This document shows, piece by piece, positions 1-12,392 of a stretch of DNA of 64,000 bases; positions within the stretch are counted from its first letter, which is position 1, and every line of letters begins with the position of its first letter. The translations under genes were made by a program, and so were the position numbers. The notes beneath the pieces are model-generated. The model made no database searches. It was not told the DNA's origin and saw nothing but the letters and a program-made list of their open reading frames with translations. This stretch comes from Lyophyllum atratum (Eukaryota > Basidiomycota > Agaricomycetes > Agaricales > Lyophyllaceae), in contig JACGCN010000019.1 in assembly GCA_014905825.1 (NCBI GenBank), positions 1 through 64,000 of the forward strand, read 5' to 3'.

Positions 1-58
1 GGTATATCGGAGAAGCCACCTACTAAACATTCTCACTGCTGATCTCGACGTGGTACAG

Positions 59-2220
59 GCATCACAATTAGTGGTGACGGAACTAGTCATAAAAACGAGA
101 CTTACGAGACGAAATTTGCCACCGTGATCAAGGACGACAACAGGAAGCTGCAGTTCTTTCTTGGTTTAAAGATGGCCGTCAATCACACTAGTGAAACACA
201 GCTCGAGGGTTGGATTGAGCTTATTGAGGAGGTTTATCACCTTGCACGCGAGAGTGGCCTCTGTTCGGAGGATGATGCCCGCGAATTCTGGAATCTAGTA
301 ACTGGATTCCACTCCGATCATGCTGAAGATCAGAAGAAGCTGTTCAGGCTGCTGAAGGAATGGAAGGAGCGCTGCGACCGAGAGAAGCGAGGGGAGATCA
401 CGGTGAAAAGTATGATCGGGCTCGAGCTCGTCACATTTCTTTTCAAGTGCAGCCAAAATGCCATTCGTAAAGCCGGCGGTCCATCCGCATGGGAGAAGTT
501 AACAGAGCAGGAGAAGCTGGCACGTTACAACGAGATGCGCATGCAGGTCATCCGCGACATAGGGCAAAGCGAGTTTGACAAGTTGACGGAGAAGGAGAGA
601 GAGGATGTCGACTTCTTTCTTTGGGCAGGCTGTTGCATGCATAAGGAGATGAATGCGTTTAAGGGTGGGGTTTACGAGATGGAACAATTCTGGCCCACGC
701 ACGGACTACCAGGCCCAAAAAAGCTCTATAACCGTGACAATGATGCAGCGGTTCAAAAGGCACCGAACACTGATGCGTCGAAACGGGCAGAAGAAATCAC
801 CAAGGGTGGTGCCGTCAAGCTAGCCAGCCTCTGCGGTGCTATCTTCCGGCACAAGGATCGTAAACGTGGCCAGCAAGACTCTCTACGATTTTTCTTTGAC
901 TTGGAACTCGGCTTCGTGATAAGCTTTCCTGATACAAACAATACTCGGTTTCAGTCGCACGCGGAGGCTTGTTCTGTTCTCATCACATACCTGGATCTGT
1001 TCATCAAATTCCTGACATACGTCAAGGAGAACAAAGGAAGCCGAAAACTCAATCATATGGAGCAGAACGTCTGGGAGGGCCTTCACTGCATCGCGACACG
1101 CCATGAAATTGTGGTAATCACGCTCTATTGGCTCGCAATCAGTGTCCCATACATGCGAGAAGTCCGTGGACCGTTTAGAAAGCACGACAATGTCCTACAG
1201 CTTGGAGACCTTCACAAGCGCGTCATCTCTCATATCGACAAGCTGATCACAAGCCCTGAGCTTCTGATTGGGCTCGACACATCGTGGAAAGACGCCACCC
1301 TCGACGGGCTGATGTGGGAGCGCCCGGAAGCATTCTACGGTGCCCAACGTTACGCACATGAGCTCCCTCACCTCAAGGAACTCATGGTTGCATTCTTGCG
1401 TGGTGCTCGCATCACTTGGCTTCGCTTCATGTCTGAATTTCGAGACGATGGGGCCCTTGCAAAAGCAAGTCCTGAGCAGGTCGAGCGTGCGTGGATGGAA
1501 AGCACAAATGACCTGTGCGAGTCGGCATTTGGAATGTTTCGTCAGGACTCCAAGATGAACCCGAGCATCTCCTTGGAGCAGTACAATGCTCGAAAGATGT
1601 TCAAGTTCAACAGGACCTCGGAGTTCCTGCGAAAACTGGGTCCCGAGATGCGACAATTCCTGCGCAAAGTTACACGCACACAGGATGAATCGGGCGCGAA
1701 CAGGAGAACTAGAGTGACACTGGCGAAGCACCGTCAAGAAACGGCAGAAACCAGGATCAAAAAAACCCAGGTACGCATGCAGAAGCAGACCGCCGCTGCT
1801 CATGCTCTATCTCAGGTGGTACCAATCCTTACCGTCACTGAGCTTGAGTATGCATGCTCCCTTGCCCCTCGCACTGCCGGATACCTGACCGTTGACGCCA
1901 TCGATCTCCAGCTGGACTGGCACATCCAGAAGGGTGCAATAGCTCCCATCCCGAAGAATAAAGGCGACCCACTCGAGGAGTCGACATTGCCGGTCATTCC
2001 AAGGGGTAAACAAGCTCGAGGGAACCGGGAGGCCAAGTGTAACCTTCTACGGGCCGCTGTCGCATCCTACCTCGAGCACAAACATGTAGCTGACCCTGGA
2101 ACAGTTTCCCAAGGTTGCGGAGACGACAGGGAGCATGATGATGATGATGTCGAGTGCACATTAGAAGATCTTGAAGAGTATGATCATGATGTTGACTCCG
2201 AGGAAGAATATTATCAGTAA
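59..2220 (+). CDS. Transposase-like protein of unknown family, 3' part of gene
   Basis: Partial gene; the 5' exons lie left of the window. Bases 1-58 look like the end of an intron (CTGAT branch site at 39-43, acceptor TACAG at 54-58). The frame is then open from base 59, with a split Gly codon, to TAA at 2218-2220, about 720 residues with no further intron. The start of the exon reads GITISGDGTSHKN. Later come DHAEDQKKL, then WAGCCMHKEMNAFKGG (a C-x2-H pattern), then WMESTNDLCESAFG, and finally a very acidic tail. An Asp, a second Asp, a CxxH and a late Glu in this order resemble the RNase H-like DDE/D core with C(2)H motif of hAT, MULE and P-type transposases. The assignment is inferred from motif order; similar long hypothetical proteins are repeated in Agaricomycetes from memory. 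No nucleic-acid-binding zinc finger is visible in this part. It could be an active transposase, a relic or a domesticated gene. Confidence 0.6.
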
Positions 2221-3190
2221 TTTATGTATATTGTTTGTAAAGTACTTGACTATTGGCATATTCAATGATCCTAGAAGGTTTGGGGTCGATTGGGGCAGGA
2301 TAACTGGTGTAACAATGAGAGGATGTAGAATGGACGGCCCAGCGCGGCGAAATTCGCGATTTGATGGCTTAGTCAGCTAACGATTTCGGGTTGCGGAATT
2401 GCGCCCACCCACGTCTCAGTCTATCTATCCCCCCCCGAGGGTTTCGGATTAGGTCTCACGTCACGCGCATGCAATTGTTGCATAAGTCCCCGTCACGGTG
2501 CTTCCGTGTAGGGTGGTACGATGCGACCGACACCCACTAACCCGGGAATGTCGTATGGAATGTGTTTGGATGGGTGGCTCCTGGCTGCGCAGGTGAAGGA
2601 GTTCGAGGGCGCGAGGGATGGAGCTTGAAGACGCAGGAGTTGGATGGTACGATTATGCGTGTAATCTATGCATTACTCGAGTGATCGTGTGGTTAGTGAG
2701 CAGGGATGTATAATCCTAGCGCTTACCTTGGATACGTCGAATAGACGGTGTTGTCGAGACTCGAAGTGTGCGTCAGAGGTAGGAGAGACGGTCGTATCAC
2801 ATAAGCCAAGCGGTGTAGCATTCCAGTATCTTATCATCAAACTCGGCGGGAGATGAAGCTTTTGCATTATGAGAGGTACTGGTACAGATGCAGATGCGTA
2901 GAGACGGAGAAGATGCACGTAAAATGGGGATCGTTAAGTGTAGGTATATCGTGTGGCGAACAAACAAAAAAGCGGAGCGGGTTTTAGTCCGGTGGTGAAA
3001 GCGGTTTTGGGGCTGGGAGGGTGGATGCGTGGGTGGTATATGTACAGATAGAGATGTGTATGGTAGGGGAGTCGGCGTCTACAGCAAAGCGAGGAGGGTA
3101 GAGCTATGCGAAGAGCATATGTATGAGTGGTGAAGTCTGGGAACGTGAGGAAGGAGGGACGTACCAAGAAAAAACCGAGGAGGAAGGCGT
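2221..3190. other. Gene-free stretch downstream of the transposase-like gene
   Basis: No coding signal recognised. It contains a C8 run near 2432-2439 and GC-rich, weakly repetitive sequence. It may include the 3' end of the element carrying the transposase-like ORF, but I could not identify a terminal repeat or target duplication. Bases 2930-3190 are probably the 3' flank of the leftward methyltransferase gene. Confidence 0.3.
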
Positions 3191-3946
3191 TTAGAGGATA
3201 CCAGGGAAGAACCACCAGGGTACCTGCGCAGCATAGGCCTCCCACTCCTGCTTAAACAGCTTCTTCATCTGTGCGTCCTCCGCCTGCGCCCTGCTCAGCC
3301 CCACACAAAGCGTCCACGCCCACCACGTCGCCCACACCAAGCCCGCCGATCCCGGAATCCTAAGCGGTCCACACGCGGTCATCCACGCGCCAGAGGATAG
3401 GTGGGAGAACGCGAGGCCCATGACGACGAGCATGGAGCCGGTGTAGGCGGGGTGGCGGACGTACGCGTAGAAGCGCTGGGTGACGAGGACGTGGGCGGGG
3501 TGGATGGTGAGGTCGAAGGTGAAGAGCTGGCCGAGGGTGCGGAAGCAGTCGAGGCGGATGTAGGTGCCCAGTGCGACTGCGAGGACGCCGATGACGAAGA
3601 GGGGGGTGAGGTGGACGGGCGGGTGGGAGGAGGGGAGGGGGCAGATGATGGAGGAGGTGGGGATGGGGAGGGGGGAGGGGATGGGGGAGAGGGTGCAGAG
3701 GTAGAAGAGGGTTTCGAAGATGGCGCAGGTCCAGACGAGGTATTGGTGGATCTGTGGGCGGGGTTAGTACGACATGACAACGGTAGGGACGGAGTGACAA
3801 ACCTTGAAGATGAGGGGCGCGATTTGGAGGATGAATGGCTCTTCGGTGTGGTAGCGACCCTTGGCTGGTGTTGGATTTGGTGGAGTGCAAGCGAGGTGGT
3901 TGCAGGCTGCTTGAGCGAAGATGAGAGCGACACGAGCAAGAGACAT
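3191..3946 (-). CDS. Isoprenylcysteine carboxyl methyltransferase-like protein 1
   Basis: Two exons on the minus strand: 3803-3946 (ATG at 3946) and 3191-3751, joined across a 51-nt GT-AG intron with a CTAAC branch site, giving 234 residues. The C-terminal half has the ICMT/phospholipid methyltransferase signature: an FRTLGQLFTF-type segment, HPAHVLV, YVRHPAYTG, a hydrophobic stretch, then EDAQMKKLFKQEWEAYAAQVPWW-type ending before FFPGIL. Family knowledge: ER-membrane enzymes that transfer methyl from S-adenosylmethionine to the carboxyl of a C-terminal prenylcysteine. Several hydrophobic segments fit membrane spans. It shares its start (MSL...), TPPNP motif near residue 20 and intron placement with two other genes in this window (47123 and 52451), so the three are paralogues. 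Whether this diverged copy still acts on CaaX proteins or on another substrate cannot be told from sequence. Confidence 0.85.
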
Positions 3947-4390
3947 GTTGTTCGAGTAGATGGGGCGGTGATGCTGACAACCAGAGGTCAGTGGGCCCTT
4001 TTATGTGGTTCGGTGGCAGTTACAAGACGAGGACACCATGGCTTTCGAAATTCGAAAAGAGGGTGCCAAGTCCGGCTGATCCAGGGATCTCAACTCAGGG
4101 TCACCCCCATACAAGCGCGTGTCGTAAACAGAGCCCGTCGTATTCTCAGATGGATTGGCCATGGCTTCTGCGCATCCATTTGATGGCGCTGTGTGCGTTC
4201 TGGACCCATCTGACTGCAGTAAAGACTAAAAGTAAAAGCTCAGGAAGTTGGCTGAAGTTGGTTACTAAACCAGCGCCGAGGACATAGAGCCGCCGGCAAG
4301 CTCCGCTTATCCGAGGCAGCCCGGATCAGCGACCGATTGTCAATCGATCGGGCCCTCGGTTGTGAAATTTCAACACCACTCCTCATCATC

Positions 4391-7300
4391 ATGTCGCAGC
4401 TAGGACCCTGGAGATTGGATTCTTGGAAGGACAAGCCCGTCGCACAGGTGCGTTTCAATCTCTGAACCCATACGCACCCAACTGATCACGTTCGATCAGC
4501 CCGTCGCGTACCCCGACGAGACCCATCTGAACAAGTACGTTCTGCTCTCTCAACCCAACCCCTCTGCTCAACGCGTGCCACAGGGTCCTCGCCAAGCTCG
4601 GAACCTTGCCACCGCTCGTCACCCCGTCCGAGGTATGCACCATCTAAGCTCAAGCTCGTGCGCGAGCTACGTGGCAAGCTAACTCTGACGCGATCACTCC
4701 ACCAAGATCGAGCGTCTGCGCTACCAGCTCAGCCTCGTTCAGCGCAACGAGGCGTTCGTGCTCCACGCAGGGGACTGTGCTGAGAGCTTCGATGCGTGCA
4801 CACAGGTGCGTACATGCTCATACGCTATTACTCTCCACGTCCTTCCCTCCTCTTACGTGTCGCCCCACGAGGTGTTACACTTTCACGCCTTTTGTTCCAC
4901 ATTCATCATCCCGCGGCCTGCGTTTGACGGAACTGACTCATCTCCCGTAGGAAAACATATCTGCGAAAATCGGACTCATACTCTCCTTTTCACTCATCCT
5001 CATCTGGGGCGCCCGTCTCCCCGTCGTACGTCCCCCTCTCCCAACCCCTCTCTCAACTTCGCAAAAGTCAACCCCAATCCAGGTCCGAATCGGCCGCATC
5101 GCAGGTCAATACGCGAAACCACGCAGCAGCAACTACGAACGCGTCGATGATCGCGAAGTCCTCAGTTTCCGGTACGCCTTTCCTTCCCGCCCTCCGTCGC
5201 TCCCTGCCCCGTAAGCGATTTGCTGATTCGCCGGTCGGTTATCCTTTATATCTCCCCTTGACTTCCTGCGCGTCCCTTGCGTCCCTGACATTCGTCTGTT
5301 GCCCTGCCCGACCTTTGCATGGGAAACTCTGACGACATCCGCTTACCCTCGGTCTTTATGAAATGTCACGTCAATGTATGACGTTCCCGCCGGCGCGTCT
5401 TTCAATCTCAACGAAACAGAGGTGATAATGTCAATGGGTAAGCCCTTTCGTCCTCTGTTCCCCAATTCTGTCTCCGTTATGATATGTCGCTGCTGCTGTT
5501 ATCACATCTACGTTTTGATTTTGGGACTTCCCCACGCTCTCTATCTTCCATTTCTACATCCTCTTTTCCTACTTATCCTGTTCCATCCGTGGTCTCGTCT
5601 CCCACCCTCGAAACATACCCTCCCCCGTCCTCCCCTCACCCCTTTTTACCTCAATCATACCACCCCCGCCACTACCGCTAAGATCGTCATTGATTCTTGG
5701 GCTTCCCTCCCTCCCAACACGCTTCCATCTCGACTCCCTTCTCGTTCTTGACAAGTTGGCATTCCGCGTGGTGGATCTGTCACGTTGCGCCGTCGACCCT
5801 TCATCTTCATTTCTTCTCTTTTCTCTTGTCTCGGCTCGTGCAGCCCTGTGCGGCATCCTATCATGTTGTTGATGTTGATGACTCGTGATGCTATGTTCAT
5901 CACCCATCTCCGCGGACTTTACACGCCTTTTCTGTTGCGTTGTTCTCGTTCTTGGGTCGTGCGTGTTGGATGGGGGTGCTGTTCGTATTGCTGTGGGAGC
6001 AGTGCTGACCCATTTCATCCCATGTAGACTGGACGTGAACGAACGAACACCCGATCCCGAGAGGCTGCTTAGGTGTGTGTTTCTTGCTTTGTTGTCCTTC
6101 CTCCTCCCTCCTCCATTCTTTATTCTTCGTTCTTCCCACTTCCCTCTCCTCGGCTAAAGATCCTGTGAGGGTGGGGGATGCAGGGCCGGCCCCATATCAA
6201 ACGATGCCCGTCCCCCTTTCTAGTGGCTCTTCTCCCTGCGCACGCGGACTGGAACTGACTCGCATCCACATCGCAGCGCGTACTTCCACTCCACCGCGAC
6301 GCTCAACTACGTCCGGGGGCTACTCAGCTCGGGGTTCGCGTCGTTGCACCATCCTAGGGATTGGTCGTTGAACCATGTTAGGTCGCCTGCGCTTCGGTGA
6401 GTGTCCACCTTCCCCCTTTTTTTCGCGTCCTTTGCTGTTTGGGGTTTTGTCGGGCTGCGGGGGGCGGTGTTGTTCCGTTGCTTCTTTGCTTCGGGAGTCG
6501 GGACACTTGGGGGTTGAGGATATTGGTCCTTTTGCTGGGTGGTTCGTTTGGATTTTTTTCGGGATGTGTACGAACCTTTCTTTGTGGGTTTCGGTGTGCC
6601 TTCGCGCTCGATTTTGGGCTCGCGGGATTGATTCGTTTCATGGATCGCTTCATACGATGTTCATTCCCCGTCCCATGTCAGTTTGCCTTTGCATACAGTC
6701 TCTTGATGCACCTCCCCTTCGCCTTTTACTCATGAACCACCGCCTCACGGAGATCCTCGATTCTCGATCACAAATTCCCACCTAAAACTCTCCTCTCCTA
6801 CACCGATCCGTCCCCCTTCCTCCCTACTTCCCGACTTCGCAGTGTTCCCTTCCCTTCTGCCCGCGATGCCCTCCTTACGTACCCGCGCTTCTGCGAGGTT
6901 AACTACAATACCCAGTACCTCGTGCCCAAAACCCCGTCCGCGCCTCTCGCGCCTCGTGGGGACTCTTCCCACTTCCCACCTTCCCACTTCCCGTCTCCAT
7001 ACGGCTTCGTACGATCCCGCCCCTCCCGCTGCCCCGTGTTTCGACTTGTCTCGCTGGCCTTTTTTGTTTCTCTTTCATTTGACTTGGTGTGCCGCTAGAT
7101 ACGGAATACTGACGACTCTGTCTCCTTGCAGACGCGAGTTCTCGCAGATCGTCGATGCACTCGGGGACGCCTTGGACTTTTCGCGCACGATAGGGGCTGA
7201 TCCCGCGTCGGGGGCGTATGAGCGGGGCGGGGCGAAGAGTACGATTGGGGAGGTCGATTTTTACACCAGGTGCGCTGGCGTCGTTCTCATTTCCATGTCT

Positions 7301-9530
7301 TTTCTTATGGCTGACTGGAGGTACGTCGCGTAGCCATGAAGGTCTGATGCTCGCCTACGAACAAGCGCTCACGCGTGAACTCCCCGTCCCCGGCGCCTCC
7401 GCATCGCCCGCCAGCGCGCCTTCCTCGCCCGTTCCTACCCCGTCCGCTGCGAAGTCGAGGGACGAGGAGGAGGCGCCGCGCAAGGCGCACTATAACACGT
7501 CTGCGCACTTCTTATGGATCGGGGACAGGACGAGGCAGCTGACGGGCGCGCATGTGGAGTATTTTAGGGGGATTAGGAATCCGATTGGGGTGAAGGTGGG
7601 GCCGAGTATGGAGGGGGGGGAGTTGGTGAGGCTTTTGGAGAGTGAGTCGGGTTTCTTGTTTATTGGTTGTCGGTTTCTTGTTCGTCTTGCTTTCGGGTTT
7701 TTTTTGGTTCATGTTGTTTTGGCATTCGCTTTCACTTTCGTGTTGGTTTCGTCGACTGCTTGCGGCTAAGACGGGATCGGAGAGGTGTCGGCGACATGGG
7801 GTGACGCCTCGAGGCCGAGCTGTTCGGGTTCCACTTTGGCCTTGCATGGCACGAGCGTCGTGTGTCATGCTTTCTATGACGGGGGTAGACGTTGAGATCC
7901 AAGCTTCCTTGCACCTCTTGGATTTTACTCGTGGATCCATCCATGACATCTCGAATCCCCAGTCCCTTCGCCGCTTCTGTGTTCTATGGGATCTTGCCCT
8001 GCCCTCTTTGGGCATATCTTTCTTCCTCCTCACCGTGATGCCCGAACGACGGTGCGACGATGATTTGGACAACTGGATCGTGATCCATCTTCAACTCTGA
8101 TAGCGAACACCGTGATGCCCGAACGACGATGCGCCTGCCGATGATTTCGATAACTGGATCGTGGTCCATCTTCAACTCTGATAGCGAACGCAGATGGAAG
8201 GGAGAAGGATCTTTGAGTCGACCTTCGACTTCCGTTGCGATTCAGACGTGGAACGTCGACATCGGTCTGGATCTCGTTCTGGATCTTTTCAGCAGCGCCT
8301 TCGAAGGGGCATGCTGAGATCTCGCGTCAGACTGTCGAGTGTGTAGTCGCTAATAATCTCGCGTCACCAACGTTCCAAATTATTATCTCTATTTCATTCT
8401 TATGCGGGACTGTTCTGCGCATTCTTTCTTCCATCTTTTTCCAGCTTTTTCCCCTCCTGTTGCTCGTGCAGTCGGGTTCCAGTATCGCTAATCTATCTTC
8501 GCCCACAGTCGTAAACCCGGATCGGGAACCTGGGCGCGTGACGCTCATCACGCGGTACGGCGCGAGCAAGGTAGGATTCTCGACGTTCTACTCTTCTTTC
8601 GTGCTGTTCTTTCCCATTCCATCGTGTCATCTTAGGTGATCTTGACATGACCGCGTCGCTCCTGGCTCTCGCCTTCTGTCAATGATATCACCTCGCATCC
8701 GAACCCCCTATCTTGCGCATTCTTACCCGATTCCAGCGGTGCCTTCTGTCCTTCGCGTCCTTCCCCCTCCCTTCTTCATATATAGCACCATCTTCCACAT
8801 CTCTACCCATATCTCCCTGATCCTCTTCTTTCCCTCTTTCCTCGCCAAGGGCCTCTTCTATACCACAATTGCTGACCCTTCCCTCGATTCTAGATCCAGG
8901 ACTATCTCCCTGCGCATATCGCAAGCGTCCAGGCCTCTGGTCACCCCGTGGTCTGGATATGTGATCCCATGCACGGAAAGTACGCCCTCCCTTACTATAT
9001 ACATCCCCCATATAGGCGAATGCTGACGCTTCGACACGCAGCACGCAGACATCCGCATCGGGCCTGAAGACTCGGCATTTCGGAGCGATCGTCACAGAGA
9101 TCGCAACGTGTCTTCGTATCCACACAGAGGCTGGCTCCAGGCTCGGCGGGGTGTCGCTTGAATTCACGGGTGAACTTAACGACGAAGGATTCAGCGTCAC
9201 GGAATGCGTGGGAGGTAGCATGGAGCTTGGGGAGGAGGAGCTCGGGCTGCGGTACCAGGTACGCGTTTCGGGTATATTTTATGAGTTTGGAGTTGTCTGA
9301 CGAGGTTGCGGAAGTCGTTTTGCGACCCGAGGTTGAACTTCGAGCAGTCTCTCGGTACGTCGTGCTCTTTGTTCGTGTTTCGACTGTACTCATGCGCGGT
9401 CGGGATAGACGTCGCGTTCCTTATCTCCAACCATTTCAAAAAAGAACGGAGGGGGGCGACCGCCGAAGGAGACGTGCTTTACACTGAACTTGCAGGGCGC
9501 TTCACCGCTGCCGCAGTAGCTGCGAAATAG
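4391..9530 (+). CDS. Class II DAHP synthase (3-deoxy-7-phosphoheptulonate synthase)
   Basis: First shikimate-pathway step: phosphoenolpyruvate plus erythrose 4-phosphate to DAHP. Sixteen exons: 4391-4447, 4500-4534, 4584-4632, 4707-4805, 4951-5025, 5083-5171, 5420-5437, 6028-6072, 6277-6396, 7132-7269, 7334-7641, 8509-8570, 8894-8979, 9042-9258, 9315-9354, 9409-9530. All phases match and give 519 residues, normal for plant/fungal class II enzymes. It starts [19 protein letters not shown]. Metal-ligand positions of the family are present: Cys71 in [10 protein letters not shown], His392 in [10 protein letters not shown], Glu in LEFTGE, Asp470 in CDPRLN. SerHisGluGly (FYTSHEGL) and KTRHF are also present. 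Exon 7 is only 18 nt and supplies GDNVN of [21 protein letters not shown]. Introns 7, 9 and 11 are unusually long (590, 735 and 867 nt); intron 11 contains a tandem duplication. Supplies chorismate for aromatic amino acids and aromatic metabolites. Confidence 0.93.
8031..8188. repeat. Imperfect tandem duplication (~77/81 bp) inside an intron
   Basis: Unit 1 is 8031-8107 and unit 2 is 8108-8188. Both begin CACCGTGATGCCCGAACGAC and end TTCAACTCTGATAGCGAA, with a few substitutions and a 4-bp length difference between. It lies entirely in intron 11 of the DAHP synthase gene and partly explains that intron's unusual 867-nt length. Confidence 0.85.
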
Positions 9531-10980
9531 AACCGAAAGGCCGTATGTTCGGACGACGGCAAAATGTAGCATGGACTCGGACTTGGTCTTTGGAATCTTT
9601 CTTGGGAAGCGGAAGCCGCTGATATACATACGAATGTGTAGTGTACCCGTAGGCGGTGAGATGTATGCGATTTCTTGTCGTTATCGATTAGTCTTCAAGG
9701 GCACAATAAGTCTCTGCCTCGTCATCAATCGACCCACTGGTTCTCATTATCTCGCCACATTCGAACGTATAGCGCTCGCATATCCAACTGGCGGCTACGG
9801 TAAGCGTGAAAACGCCTAGATCCCTGACAATGACATGTCAAGAAAGCGCAAGGAGATGACGATCACTCGGCCTTGTACAGTCATAATTTTGAATTTCGCC
9901 GAGGGATCCTCGTATCCACTAACATCCAGGCATGACATATTGCTTCCACCTTAGATGCCATTCGATTTCCGTGGATGTGACACTCTGTCTATTTACGCAC
10001 TCAGGCTGCTGACGGACGCATACAAATCCGCGGGCATGGGGCACGGACCGAATTCCGAATAATACTGACAGACAGATCTACATTATTCATGGGCGATGGA
10101 TTAGGAGTCGTATAAGTATAAGATAGGGACGGGTCGTGTATGCTGGATGACTTGCGGAGGATGGAGGGGACGCAGTGCGCATCGAGTAGTTAGGTTGTGG
10201 GGACGTCCTCCATTCTCGCTGTCCTAGATAACAAGGGCAACCCACAACCATGCATGGCGTCTCATAAAGGTCATAGGAAGGCGTTGCTCAGATAAAACCT
10301 CCTGGCGTCGGTGCGCAGGTGCTCCAGGCCTCGGGAAGCTGGTGTTGGCGGTGGAGCAGCAGAAAGCATCCCTGCGAAAACCAAGGCTCGGAGCGTTCGA
10401 AATCCATACTTAGAAACGTAAAGGTTAGTAGAGATATTTAAAGAAGAAAAGGAGAGGCGCGCCAGTTGCCAACCCATGGAATCATGGACATCGACCGACC
10501 AAGTCCCACCCCATCCAACTTGTCCCACGGGAACAGGAAGTCTCGCCCCCACTTCTACCTGAAAGCGCTACAGAAATGAGCAGTCCCAAGCAGCCAGGAT
10601 GCAATGGCGAATGCGCAGCGGCTAAGGAGAGGGAGAGTGCAGGAGGGTTGCAGGCTGTTGCAGGAGGGAGATCGGGAATGGGCGACGACGAGCGCGTACC
10701 TGAGTCACGTGAGTGCCGAGTGGTGGCAAATCTCTTCAAGTTCAACTTCAAGTTGGACTGAAACGACATCTCCATGTATTCGTTCGACCACAGAGGAAAC
10801 CTATTTTTTCCTCCGCACTCGTCTTCTCTACATACTTTAAGTCTCTTTCATCCCAATCGTCGTCTAGCCCTTCTCGCGCCGAATACTTGTCGAGCCCATC
10901 TGCTCCGAAAATAGCGTCTCCTGGTTCTAGCTCCCTCCGAAGCAGGGATCTTGCGACTCTGCCATATCTAATGATTCACT
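9531..10980. other. Gene-free stretch
   Basis: No gene recognised on either strand. Short open frames near 10271-10775 (both strands) have no recognisable protein and no consistent splice pattern. The stretch presumably holds the 3' flank of the DAHP synthase gene and the promoter of the small gene beginning at 10981. Confidence 0.4.
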
Positions 10981-11815
10981 ATGGATACTTTGCAGCTCTT
11001 CACCAAAGGATCCTTGCTCGACGACCCGGATTCTCTTGTCCCGTCTGATCTCAGTGTCGCCAAGGGACTGCCTACCCTCTCAACCCGCCACGAAACCCTT
11101 CCAAGCCCAAGCATCAAGTTGTTCACATTACTCGTGCAGAGTCTTATACGGTACCTGGTGTCTCCACCACTGGTGCTCATTTTTCTTCTATATGTATTAT
11201 CGTGCTGATGTCTGCGTCTAATTTCTCTAGTAGGTCCTCCCCGAAGACTCCTCGACACCAAAGTCTCTCGACTTCTATCATTTCCCTTCTTTTTCGCGGT
11301 CCCTGTCCGGGCGATATCGACGACAACAAACCCCGACCGCAGACCCCTCCTATCGATCCCGTACACTCAATCCTCTCGGATCTGCGAGCGTGTGAGGAGC
11401 GGCAAGCGGAGAAGGAGGATTGTTGGAGCGTGAAGAAGCAAAATCATGACTTCGTCATGAGGGCTAGGACGATGGCGGAGGACAACATGAAGCGACTCAG
11501 ACTCGAACGTGGTATTGACTGATGTTTTGTTTTCATCTAGTATACCTTGCAGCCGTCAGGGTCGTCAGGGAAGAGGTCGAGGATGACCACGACCTTGTGT
11601 GGGATGGGGATGAAAGATATTCAAGGTGCGTTATCCTTTTCCTCTGTTGCTCTTGCATTTGCTGATGTGAACCCCTGTATAGTTCGTCCGTTATGGCCGC
11701 CGCCTCTGGATCCAGATCGATATTGACATCGCCACTATCATGGACCACAAACCTCGCCATCAGCTGCATTGCGCGGCGTAGGAGCTGCGACTGCCGTATC
11801 CGCCTGACAGCTTGA
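10981..11815 (+). CDS. Hypothetical 221-residue protein, intact founder of a duplicated unit
   Basis: No family recognised. A phase-consistent four-exon model is 10981-11150, 11234-11511, 11541-11625, 11683-11815, starting MDTLQLFTKGSLLDDPDSL and ending RIRLTA. The middle has a charged, probably helical segment (ACEERQAEKEDCWSVKKQN to MKRLRLERG), followed by an acidic EEVEDDHDLVWDGDE and a Ser-rich end. The exon 2 acceptor is a TAGTAG pair, so two splice forms differing by one codon are possible. Support beyond open frame: exon 3, its donor and the start of exon 4 recur in decayed form upstream of the other two terpene synthases (near 15500-15750 and 20850-21020), so it has been duplicated together with them. 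It lies about 580 bp upstream of terpene synthase 1 in the same direction. Confidence 0.5.
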
Positions 11816-12392
11816 GGAACAGATGCTGCCGAAGACCTGGAAACGATGGGGGAGCAGGGGCGCGGAGTGCGTGGATGGTAGAGAGTACGAAGCGATATTT
11901 GATGGAGATGATACGCACCCCTGCCTATAGTGAGATTATAATCACCATGGCGGGTGGAGGCGCGTATGGATGTGGTAGGTAGACGAATCTGTACTTCCGG
12001 GACCAAACCCATGCCATTCCTGGACGGAATCATTGGGTATCGATGACGACGACAATATGATGATAGGCTCGATTGGATTTCCTGGGGTCAATATCACAAG
12101 GCTCAATTTCTCCTATCGCATTTTAAGCGAGCACAGGAAACAAAGGAAAGAAGGATCGCAAGTTTTTTTTTTCGTTTTGAATCGGAAAACACGGTCCGAG
12201 TAGGGGTGTGTACATAGGGTGTTGAACTCTCATTGCGCTAGTAATAGAAACTAGCCGTGCCTGTACGCGGAGACATTGACGCGACCTTAATGAAGTATGG
12301 TCCCGAGCACCGTTGAGAAGCCCAATGTTTCTGATCAGATCCCCTCACAATAAAATGGTACACAGAACAACGGACATGAAGATACTAGAGCT
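11816..12392 (+). promoter_or_regulatory. Upstream region of terpene synthase 1
   Basis: No coding signal. The segment from about 12110 to 12392 is clearly related to 15955-16215 in front of terpene synthase 2 (shared stretches include TTTTAAGCGAGCA, AAAGAAGGATC, GGTCCCGAGCA and AATGTTTCTGATCA-like sequence). A weaker match precedes synthase 3. The proximal promoter was therefore co-duplicated. No TATA box can be assigned with confidence. Confidence 0.45.

Noticed and set aside
3379..4183. Long open frames on both strands over the first ICMT-like gene (up to 260 codons)
   Set aside because: Extremely Ser/Pro- or Gly/Glu-biased translations produced by high third-position GC of the real gene on the minus strand; shadows.
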